From: Nakazawaea peltata
Taxonomy: Eukaryota; Ascomycota; Pichiomycetes; Alaninales; Pachysolenaceae
Reading direction: 5' to 3'
Assembly (NCBI GenBank): GCA_001599355.1
Contig: BCGQ01000001.1
Coordinates: forward strand, 1,677,135 to 1,741,134
Length of the DNA stretch: 64,000 bases
The translations under genes were made by a program, and so were the position numbers. A model generated the notes under the pieces. It was not told the DNA's origin. It did not search any database and saw only the letters and a list, made by a program, of their open reading frames with translations. Shown here piece after piece: positions 53,348-61,101 of this stretch (its first letter is position 1; each line of letters opens with the position of its first letter).

Positions 53348-56035
53348 ATGTCATATAATCGTTATAAAGGTGGTCATGGTGACCGTAGACCCTACTACGA
53401 CGATGAGCGTAGAGGTTTTCCCCCAAATAGGTCCAATTACCCCGCCAAACACAAGAATCAACCTCATCACAGAGACCAATCGAGTTCAGAGTATCTACAG
53501 AAGGATGTAAGTAGAGGCTCTGATAAGTCAAAGAGCACTGATATGAATGCTAATACTAATACTACGTCTGAAAGTAACGGGAAAAGTAGTTTGCAGCCAG
53601 AAAATACCAAGAAAGATGAGCTTAGTGCGGCTGAGAAGCTTCGATTAAGACAAGAGAAATTGGCCAAATGGAAACAGAAGCAAGCACCTGAGAAAGTGGG
53701 CACAACTGGGGCTGAAAATGGAACTCTGACCCCTTCACCAGGTGCTTCAACTCCTCCTCCGTCTATAGCCAAAAAGATATCCATTCAACCCATCCAAAAG
53801 AAACCTTTAATTGTCAAGTTGAAAAAACTGGTACCTTCAAAGAGGACGTTACAACTCTCGGTTCCCAAAGCTTCTCCATCGCTGTTTTCGGAGGATGATT
53901 CAGTCAATGGCATATCTTCTACTAAGAGACCAAAAATCTCTGCAAAAACCCCGGTTAATGACACAGAAGACAGTCTAGATCTGTTCTTCAATAATATTGA
54001 AAAATCTCAACCTGAAAGACCCCCAACAGAGTCACAAGAAGTACAAGAATTCATGGATCTTTTCCTGGACGAAGCTCAAGAAGACTCTAAAGGATCAGAT
54101 TCTGTCAAAGATCTTATGAAACAAGCCAAAAATATCAATGCATCCAAAGAGATTCCAGAGATTCCACCCTCATCAAGAGCAGTAATCAAGAAATTCTACG
54201 ACTCAAAGCTCAATCAATTCAAAGAAAAAGACTCCCAAGAGTTCATGATATCCAATGAGATCAGCATTAAACCTGAGAATGACGAGTTTTCAGCTGTAAG
54301 TTCCTTCAGTCAGCTTGGTTTGACTTCTAAAATGTTGGAAGTTCTTGAAGAACTCCAATTTACAGAGCCGACCCCCATCCAAAAGATCTCTTTACCCATC
54401 CTAATGTCAGGTCATGATGCTATTGCTGTTGCCAAAACAGGTTCCGGTAAGACATTACTGTTCATCCTCCCAATGATTCGTCATATAGTAGCCAATTTCT
54501 CTCTCACCAAACAATCCAAGTTAAGTCTGACTCCAATTGGATTGATTTTGACTCCAACCAGGGAACTTGCCTTACAAATCTTCAACGATTGTAAACCTTT
54601 CCTTAAAATCTTGAATTTACGTGGAGTTTGTTGCTATGGAGGATCCAATATCAGCTCCCAAATAGCAGACCTTAAAAAAGGTGCCGAACTTGTCATTTGT
54701 ACCCCCGGTAGATTAATAGATTTACTCACTGCCAACAATGGTAGGGTCACCAACTTATCAGAAGTGAGTTTCTTGATCTTAGATGAAGCTGACAGGATGT
54801 TTGATCTCGGATTCGAACCTCAAATAATGAAAATTATCAAAAATATCAGAAATGACCGTCAAACTTGTCTTTTCAGTGCAACTTTTGCTAAGAAAATCGA
54901 GTCTCTTGCTTCCAAAGTACTTTCAGATCCTGTCCAGATCGTCGTAGGTGGAGGTAGAAGTATTGTATCCGATACTATCACTCAAAGAGTGCTTGTAGTG
55001 AAGCCAGAGGAGAAGATATTTAAATTACTCAAGATTTTAGGGGATTTTGCCTCGGAAGAAACCGAGTTAGTCAACAAATTATTGATATTCTGTTCAACCA
55101 AAGACAGATGTGATAATTTGGTGACCCAATTAGTACAAAGAGGTCATAAATGTATTGCTCTTCATGGAGGGAAAGATCAAATTGACCGTGATAATGCCAT
55201 TAAAGATTTCCAGAATGGGAATATCCCCATCTTAGTCGCCACAAGTGTTGCTGCTAGAGGTTTAGATGTAAAGAATTTATCGATTGTAGTCAACTATGAT
55301 GCTCCAAACCATTTAGAAGATTATGTCCATCGTGTTGGTAGAACTGGTAGAGCAGGAAATACCGGAATAGCATACACTTTTGTAGAACCTAGTGAAGAAA
55401 GAGCAGCTAATGATATCTCCAAGCTGCTTAAAATGAGTAAAAACCTTGTTCCTAACGAAATTGAGCAATTGCTGAACCTGTTCCAAGACAAATTGAAGGA
55501 CGGGAAAGAGAAGTACACTTCTGGATTTGGGGGTAAAGGTTTAGAGAAGCTTGAAGAAACCAGAAACAAAGTGAAGAATCTGGAAAGAAGATCTCTGACC
55601 GGGGAATCGTATGAAGAGCCAACACCTGAACCATCCACTATTGATATTGACTCATCTACTGCTTTGGAAGATATGGAATCCATTGATTTCACTGTTCATG
55701 AGTCAAAAATACCTGGAAAATTGGACGCCCGTCTGTTCCATGCTAAAATTTATATTAACGATTTACCTCAAAAAGCCAGAGTTTTCCTTTCTCAACAATA
55801 TCCTTCTGTTTCTGAAGCCACTAACGTTTCAATTACAACGAAAGGTGTATTTGTTCAAGATTCAAAGAACTCCAAAGAGGATAAATTACATATTATTGTA
55901 GAAAGTGAAGATCGTATGGAGGTGGTGAATGCTGTTTCGATGCTTAGATCTGCAATGATCGAAGGATTACAAGGAAGTAATGAAGAAGAACTCCGGAAGA
56001 TGAGACAAGGTGGTGCAGGCCGTTATAAAGTGTAA
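53348..56035 (+). CDS. PRP5: DEAD-box splicing helicase Prp5
   Basis: An 895-residue ATPase that remodels U2 snRNP for branch-site recognition and prespliceosome assembly. The N-terminal 300 residues are low complexity with KDELSAAEKLRLRQEKLAKWKQK (about residues 88-110), a Prp5-family helix. The helicase core has the Q motif ELQFTEPTPIQ (about 337-347), Walker A AKTGSGKT (about 362-369), TPTREL (about 401), DEADRMFDLGFEPQ (about 478-491; DEADR is typical of Prp5), SAT (about 510), ARGLD (about 636) and HRVGRTGR (about 661). The C-terminus keeps FHAKIYINDLPQKAR and the KH-like end of the family (INDFPQ block). Codon 371 is CTG where the family has Ala or Ser. S. cerevisiae Prp5 is 849 residues. 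Confidence 0.94.
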   Translation: MSYNRYKGGHGDRRPYYDDERRGFPPNRSNYPAKHKNQPHHRDQSSSEYLQKDVSRGSDKSKSTDMNANTNTTSESNGKSSLQPENTKKDELSAAEKLRLRQEKLAKWKQKQAPEKVGTTGAENGTLTPSPGASTPPPSIAKKISIQPIQKKPLIVKLKKLVPSKRTLQLSVPKASPSLFSEDDSVNGISSTKRPKISAKTPVNDTEDSLDLFFNNIEKSQPERPPTESQEVQEFMDLFLDEAQEDSKGSDSVKDLMKQAKNINASKEIPEIPPSSRAVIKKFYDSKLNQFKEKDSQEFMISNEISIKPENDEFSAVSSFSQLGLTSKMLEVLEELQFTEPTPIQKISLPILMSGHDAIAVAKTGSGKTLLFILPMIRHIVANFSLTKQSKLSLTPIGLILTPTRELALQIFNDCKPFLKILNLRGVCCYGGSNISSQIADLKKGAELVICTPGRLIDLLTANNGRVTNLSEVSFLILDEADRMFDLGFEPQIMKIIKNIRNDRQTCLFSATFAKKIESLASKVLSDPVQIVVGGGRSIVSDTITQRVLVVKPEEKIFKLLKILGDFASEETELVNKLLIFCSTKDRCDNLVTQLVQRGHKCIALHGGKDQIDRDNAIKDFQNGNIPILVATSVAARGLDVKNLSIVVNYDAPNHLEDYVHRVGRTGRAGNTGIAYTFVEPSEERAANDISKLLKMSKNLVPNEIEQLLNLFQDKLKDGKEKYTSGFGGKGLEKLEETRNKVKNLERRSLTGESYEEPTPEPSTIDIDSSTALEDMESIDFTVHESKIPGKLDARLFHAKIYINDLPQKARVFLSQQYPSVSEATNVSITTKGVFVQDSKNSKEDKLHIIVESEDRMEVVNAVSMLRSAMIEGLQGSNEEELRKMRQGGAGRYKV

Positions 56036-56450
56036 TAATAAATGTGAATATTAATAATGAATAACCCCCCTGGGATGTGATTACGTAATATACCCTAATT
56101 GGGAATTTGGTAGCACACGACTTAAGTGGTTAGGAGTTGGAGAAGTTGGCTGGAGAGACCATGAAGGGCCATGGGAAGCGACAAGAGGCGACAAGAGACC
56201 ACGAGAGACCACGAGAGACCACCTAAAGTAAGCTCCAACTTCCCATGATAATCTTAGACCACATAACTACCCGACTCCTCACCACCCAATACTACAAAAC
56301 CTACACCGAAACAATATCGTCTCTTGATTAAGATATAATCTACAATTAAAACTATACATAGTAATCGAAGTATTGAATTGAGACACATATCTCAAGAAAC
56401 AAACTGTATCTGAAGCAAGCAAACATATTTTAATCTAAATGAAGGTATCA
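56036..56450. other. PRP5-HAP5 convergent intergenic region
   Basis: 415 bp between two stop codons. It contains CCCTAATTGGGA (56093-56104) followed 9 bp later by CACACGACT, and a GACCACGAGA repeat (56177-56223). No gene was seen. The motif pair between convergent genes is unexpected for a promoter element. Confidence 0.5.
56177..56223 (+). repeat. 10-bp GAGACCACGA repeat
   Basis: Two AGGCGACAAG-type units grade into three GAGACCACGA units. Confidence 0.8.
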
Positions 56451-57131
56451 TTATTGGGATGGTCTGTGAGAATTATTAAATTGATGACTCTTCTTCGGTT
56501 TCTCATCCTCTCTTGGGACAATATCAATCAAGAAATCAAACATATCAGACTTCTGCAACAGCAGAGCAATATCTGATCTTTGTAATGTTCTTCTTTTGTT
56601 TTCTTCCAGATGAATCCACAGTCTCATAGTCAACTCAGTAATGAAAATATCACAACCTTTGGCAAATAAAATTGGAGCTTCAGCACTAATCATACGTACT
56701 TCTTCATCAGTTTTCATCACCTTCTTTATACGAGCCAATGGTAATTGATGATTCTTAAAGTCGTGTTCGTCATGTTCAATAGAATTGATCGTCTCTTGCC
56801 AATATTGCATCATCATATTCTTATAAGTGTCACTCAAACCTTGCCCAACATTAGCAAAAGCACCACCTTCACCAAACTCATCTTCCTCTTCCTCCTCTTC
56901 TTCATCCTGTCCATCTTCCATACCCATTTCACCATCATCCAGCTCAGGTATTATCCCCATATCATGTGTAGGATCTCTTTGTACATCATTAAGCGATAAA
57001 TCATCATTCATAATATCATCATTAGGAACGCCAGCAGCGCCCAGTTGCAGCAGCAGATTATACATCTGACCATTGTCAGTCAAATACGATTGCAGCGCGT
57101 ATCCGCCGCCATAAGGCACCTCTCCGTTCAT
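56451..57131 (-). CDS. HAP5: CCAAT-binding complex subunit Hap5 (NF-YC)
   Basis: A 226-residue histone-fold protein. An N-terminal Ala/Gln/Asp-rich region and an acidic Glu run (about residues 74-85) precede the conserved core (about 105-210): MMMQYWQETINSIEHDEHDFKNHQLPLARIKKVMK, ISAEAPILFAKGCDIFITELTMR, then ENKRRTLQRSDIA and KSDMFDFLIDIVPRE. It pairs with Hap3, binds Hap2 and recognises CCAAT to activate respiratory genes. Codon 175 (before EENKRRTLQ) and codons 190-191 (after DIA) are CTG. Fungal NF-YC proteins have A, and A-A or E-A, at these places, so this gene gives some of the best evidence for CUG as Ala. Divergent from SNX3, as in S. cerevisiae. Confidence 0.96.
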   Translation of the reverse strand: MNGEVPYGGGYALQSYLTDNGQMYNLLLQLGAAGVPNDDIMNDDLSLNDVQRDPTHDMGIIPELDDGEMGMEDGQDEEEEEEEDEFGEGGAFANVGQGLSDTYKNMMMQYWQETINSIEHDEHDFKNHQLPLARIKKVMKTDEEVRMISAEAPILFAKGCDIFITELTMRLWIHLEENKRRTLQRSDIALLLQKSDMFDFLIDIVPREDEKPKKSHQFNNSHRPSQ

Positions 57132-57709
57132 CGTCTATTCTATCACCCTTAAAATGTTGTATAACGCTGATATGAATCATCTAAACAATTTTTTCATAAT
57201 TGTTGAAGAATAGGGTCGTGTAAGGTTAATAAAGCGCTAAGACCGAGGGTAGATGAGAAATGGGGGAAAGAGGGTGGGAGTAGAGGTGGTGGTCGAAGTT
57301 AATATTACACTACTTACTATACCTTACCCTATACATTATATGTCTATCTCACAGTTGTATTCACTGTGCTGTAACATTTGGTCGCCCCATCACACCTTCT
57401 TCAAGGCTTCCTCTTCCCCATTACCAACCCTGACAGCACCTGATTATAATTACCCTTTTCGGACATGTCATCGTAGAAAATGTTTGGAAGGAGAGAATTT
57501 TAGTGATTTCTTGACTTTTTTAGCGCTTTGTTAGGTTTTTCTTAGTGCTTTCACAGATTTTCTGCGCTTTCTACGCTTTCTGCGCTTTCTGCGCTTTCTG
57601 AGCTCCCACTTTCTATCCTTTCCGCGCTACTCTGAGCATTTTCTAAATCTTCCTCATTTTCTCACTTATCATTCTCAAAATACAAACAAATCATCTACAT
57701 CACAAGGCA
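57132..57709. promoter_or_regulatory. HAP5-SNX3 divergent promoter
   Basis: 578 bp with GGTCGTGTA (57214-57222) near HAP5, two AGCGCT sites, and a 9-bp TGCGCTTTC repeat (57563-57598) near SNX3. The 93-codon open frame at 57253-57534 has no recognisable features and is not called. Confidence 0.5.
57563..57598 (+). repeat. 9-bp TGCGCTTTC tandem repeat
   Basis: Four contiguous units (57563, 57572 as TACGCTTTC, 57581, 57590) with diverged copies (AGTGCTTTC, TGAGCTCCC, CGCGCTACT) on both sides. The GCGCT core is shared with the HIS4 promoter repeat. Confidence 0.9.
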
Positions 57710-58195
57710 ATGCCAACTGTTAATCCATTCACATCATTTGAAGGAACAGATCTGAAGCGGCCTGTTCACAAACAGACCTTCGAAGAGTTGTATGGAGCCC
57801 CTGAGAACTTCCTAGAAGTCGAGGTGGTCAACCCAATAACCCATGGCTCAGGTTCTCATATGTTCACCGATTATGAGATCATATGTCGTACCAATATCCC
57901 TGCATTTAAGAAAAAATTCTCCCGTGTCAGAAGGAGATATAGCGATTTTGACTCGTTCCGTAAGATTTTGGAGCTCGAAAGCTCAAAAGTGGTTATCCCT
58001 AAACTTCCAGAGAAGAATTTTGGCATTTTGAATTTCCAGGCTTCCAATTTTGAAGCTGGTTTCATAGAAGAGAGAAGAGCAGGTCTTGAAAGATTTTTGA
58101 CCACAGTTGCCAGTCATCCATTATTACAGACTGGTAGTAACTGTTTGGTCAGTTTCATTCAAGATGACGTATGGGATAAGCATAGATTCTATTAA
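57710..58195 (+). CDS. SNX3: Sorting nexin Snx3 (Grd19)
   Basis: A 161-residue single PX-domain protein. [16 protein letters not shown] (about residues 33-48), the PI3P-binding [19 protein letters not shown] (about 71-89, with the key RRYSDF), VVIPKLPEK (about 95-103) and [21 protein letters not shown] (about 120-140) match Snx3 at its usual 162-residue length. Snx3 works with retromer at endosomes to retrieve Golgi membrane proteins. The start is the first ATG. Divergence from HAP5 is the same as in S. cerevisiae (HAP5/GRD19). Confidence 0.96.
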   Translation: MPTVNPFTSFEGTDLKRPVHKQTFEELYGAPENFLEVEVVNPITHGSGSHMFTDYEIICRTNIPAFKKKFSRVRRRYSDFDSFRKILELESSKVVIPKLPEKNFGILNFQASNFEAGFIEERRAGLERFLTTVASHPLLQTGSNCLVSFIQDDVWDKHRFY

Positions 58196-59192
58196 ATTAA
58201 CTGTATAAACAAGGACAATGCCCCGGGATTTAACCCAGGCAGATCTTTAATGATATAATGAAGACCCGAATAGTATTCGTAAATTTGGTAAAATGAGTGC
58301 AATAATGGCTTGAAAATTCCAATTATCGGAGTACGGCCTGTTTGTCTGTTATTATTCCACTCTTATTCTTGTGGGGATTTCTGATTAGGGGTGTAAAAAA
58401 ATCGATTGGCTGATAATTTCGAGGGCCCTCATGGCATGAGCCAAAAGGATGATCTAGATCAAAAAAGTAAGTTATAAAGCTAAACTTTAAATTGGGATGC
58501 AGAATTTTGTAGAGGTGGTTGAAACGATAGCTCGGAAAGAGGCTAACAAAGTAGAGAGAGGGTTCGGAAAGAGCAGACTCGGAAGGAGCAGAGTTTGATT
58601 AGCTCAAATTAGACCGTAGTACATAAATGATATCACTCACCTTCAATTACTCAATCATTGCCACTTGCAATGCCAATTCTATTCCCAATGCCAATTGCAA
58701 TCCCACTCCCATTGTAATTGCTATCGGTTAGCTCGTTTCTAAACCCATCCCTCTTTGATCCGAAAAATGCCAAATGCACAGCAACAGAAGCAACATGCGC
58801 CAATTTTGCTCTCCGCCATTTCCAACAGCTGTTTTAGCTGCGTGGGATGATTTTTTTCACTAAGGCCGGGGGTTGGGGTGGCTGCAAAGGGTGAAAGGGG
58901 TTAGCATTAAATAATAGAGGATCTAGAATAGTTGCACAAACGTGAAAGATCTACTATTGGTGTGCAGCCTTGCTTTAAATGAAAGTGAAAAATTGGATTC
59001 TGGCCATTCTCCGAGTGTCCTTCACCGCATGCCATTGGCATAGCTACCCCTATGCGAACCAACCAATTGTCTAAATGCACCAGCTTAGCAACTTGTGTCA
59101 ATCCCGCGTCTATTTCCATTCCCAATACCTCAATTATTGACACAATTATTGCGTTTTGCCGACCCTATTATCTCTAACTCGGATACCATTAG

Positions 59193-59238
59193 TAGTGCCC
59201 AAACCAATATTGCCCACACCAGTATTGCCCACACCTGT
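59193..59238 (+). repeat. ATTGCCCACACCAGT repeat
   Basis: Three units (the first diverged to AGTGCCCAAACCAAT) of 15 bp in the ADH upstream region. Confidence 0.85.
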
Positions 59239-59555
59239 TCCCCTTGCTCTCTAATAATTTTACCTGACTCCGATTCTTATGTTACATCACCACACCCTAT
59301 CCTCCAATCCGAAATTTCCCCCCTCCCAAAATGATCGACCTTAACACTCCCCCCAATATCACCTTAGATGCCGCTGATGCAAAAAACATCAACTGAGAAC
59401 CCGCTCATAAATTTCTTTTTCGCAGAAAAGTCAGCTGTTGCTTTCGTTTCTCCCATAGTTTTTCCTTTCCTCCTGCAGCAAAAGCGGTTTTACACCCTCA
59501 GTTTAATTTTTTCTCGACAGTGTCACCACCAGATTTTTGGGGGGTTAGGACAAGA

Positions 59556-59563
59556 TATAAATA
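59556..59563 (+). promoter_or_regulatory. TATA box of the ADH gene
   Basis: TATAAATA 78 bp before the ATG, matching the strong-TATA layout of yeast glycolytic genes. Confidence 0.7.
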
Positions 59564-59640
59564 GAGGTGAATATACCCATTGAAGAGAAGAATTGGTTTT
59601 GATTTCTCCATAGATATATCAATTACAAATAACAAACATC

Positions 59641-60687
59641 ATGTCGATTCCACAAACTCAAAAGGCCGTCGTCTTCGAAACCAACGGTGGTCCATTAATT
59701 TACAAGGACATTCCAGTTCCAAAGCCTAAGGCTAATGAATTGTTGATCAATGTCAAGTACTCGGGTGTATGTCACACCGATTTACACGCCTGGAAGGGTG
59801 ATTGGCCATTGGCTACCAAATTGCCTTTGGTCGGTGGTCACGAAGGTGCCGGTGTCGTTGTAGGCATGGGTGAGGCTGTTAAAGGTTGGAAGATTGGTGA
59901 TTACGCCGGTATCAAATGGTTGAACGGTTCTTGTTTGAACTGTGAGTACTGTGAGAAGGGTAACGAATCCAACTGTGCCGATGCTGACTTATCTGGTTAC
60001 CTTCACGATGGTTCTTTCCAACAATATGCTACTGCTGATGCCATTCAAGCTGCTAGAATTCCAGCTGGTACCGATTTGGCTGAGGTTGCTCCAATCTTAT
60101 GTGCCGGTGTTACCGTCTACAAGGCTTTGAAGACCGCCGACTTGGCTGCCGGTGAATGGGTTGCCGTTTCTGGTGCTGGTGGTGGATTAGGTACTTTAGC
60201 CATCCAATACGCCAAGGCTATGGGTTACAGAGTCCTTGCCATTGATGGTGGTGCTGACAAGGGTGTCTTGTGTAAGGATTTGGGAGCCGAAGCTTACATT
60301 GACTTCACACAAACTAAGGACATGGCCCTGGAGGTCATTGAGATCACTAAGGGTGGTGCTCATGGTGTCATCAACGTCTCTGTCTCTGAGAAGGCTATTG
60401 AGACTTCTTGTGATTACGTCAGAAACAACGGTAGCGTTGTTCTTGTCGGATTACCAGCCGGAGCTGTCTGCAAATCATCTGTTTTCAACCAAGTTGTTAA
60501 GTCTTACTCCATCAAGGGTTCTTATGTCGGTAACAGAGCTGATACTTCTGAAGCCATTGACTTCTTTGTCAGAGGCCTTGCCAAGGCTCCAATTAAGGTT
60601 GTCGGTTTGTCCGAGTTACCAAGTGTTTATGAATTGATGGAGAAGGGGGCTATCTTAGGTAGATACGTCTTGGATACTAGTAAATAA
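59641..60687 (+). CDS. ADH1: Alcohol dehydrogenase (cytosolic, Adh1-type)
   Basis: A 348-residue zinc alcohol dehydrogenase converting acetaldehyde and NADH to ethanol, and the reverse. Catalytic-zinc ligands are the Cys in [16 protein letters not shown] (about residue 44), the His in GGHEGAG (about 67) and the Cys in [12 protein letters not shown] (about 153). Structural-zinc cysteines lie in [15 protein letters not shown] (about 98-112). The NAD fold is [20 protein letters not shown] followed by an Asp-containing strand end (AIDGG). [16 protein letters not shown] and [15 protein letters not shown] are the yeast ADH signatures. There is no mitochondrial presequence, so it is cytosolic. Codon choice is strongly biased (TTG, GGT, GCC/GCT), a mark of high expression; its single CTG (codon 230) is at a position with Ala/Gly in yeast ADHs. 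Confidence 0.94.
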   Translation: MSIPQTQKAVVFETNGGPLIYKDIPVPKPKANELLINVKYSGVCHTDLHAWKGDWPLATKLPLVGGHEGAGVVVGMGEAVKGWKIGDYAGIKWLNGSCLNCEYCEKGNESNCADADLSGYLHDGSFQQYATADAIQAARIPAGTDLAEVAPILCAGVTVYKALKTADLAAGEWVAVSGAGGGLGTLAIQYAKAMGYRVLAIDGGADKGVLCKDLGAEAYIDFTQTKDMALEVIEITKGGAHGVINVSVSEKAIETSCDYVRNNGSVVLVGLPAGAVCKSSVFNQVVKSYSIKGSYVGNRADTSEAIDFFVRGLAKAPIKVVGLSELPSVYELMEKGAILGRYVLDTSK

Positions 60688-61101
60688 TGAAATATTACGC
60701 GATTGAGAAATGAAATAATTACACTGTAGATACATCCAGTCATTCGTAAGAGACGTGTGTGTATGTATAGATCCACACAACTCATCCAATAACCATTGAC
60801 TAATGCTCATTAACCATCCCCCCACACAAAGACCCAATCGGGATTTTAGCCCATACACGACCATCACAACCTAATCTCCTGAAATTCCCAACCGTCGTGC
60901 ACTTCCTGCGCGCGTCCACAACGGCACAGACAAAAAGCAAAGGAAAAAAGAAAAGAGCAAAAAAACAGCGGGAGGAAGAGAGCGTTTTTTGTTGTCTGAG
61001 AATTAAAGAATCCGGTGGGAACGGCGGCACAGAGTTGGGCAAGTGACAGAGGTAATCAATCGATCGAGGTATATTTGGCGTGTTATTAGATTTCTGGTAA
61101 G
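60688..61101. promoter_or_regulatory. ADH terminator region and PDE2 promoter
   Basis: 414 bp with CCCAATCGGGA (60833-60843) followed 10 bp later by TACACGACC (60854-60862), a second GTCGTGCA (60894-60901), GCGCGCG (60909-60915) and an A-rich tract (60935-60968). Confidence 0.55.
60833..60862 (+). promoter_or_regulatory. Paired CCCAATCGGGA / TACACGACC element
   Basis: Another instance of the recurrent motif pair, about 240 bp upstream of PDE2. Confidence 0.45.

Larger units (their letters stand above)
58196..59640. promoter_or_regulatory. 1.4 kb ADH upstream region
   Basis: A long non-coding stretch typical of a strongly regulated yeast gene. It holds a GC-rich hairpin-like CCCGGGATTTAACCCAGG (58221-58238), CCAATTGCAATCCCA-type repeats (about 58668-58722), a GGCCGGGGGTTGGGGTGG patch (about 58864-58880), ATTGCCCACACCAGT units (59193-59238) and a TATA box (59556-59563). 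No gene was found; a 78-codon minus-strand frame at 58907-59143 lacks support. Confidence 0.5.

Noticed and set aside
57253-57534. 93-codon open frame in the HAP5-SNX3 promoter
   Set aside because: No homology, atypical composition, and it spans promoter elements.
58218-58245. tRNA T-arm-like hairpin around CCCGGGATTTAACCCAGG
   Set aside because: A 5-bp stem with a 7-base loop is present on the minus strand, but the loop lacks the invariant T-T-C, and no D arm, box A or pairing acceptor strand was found.
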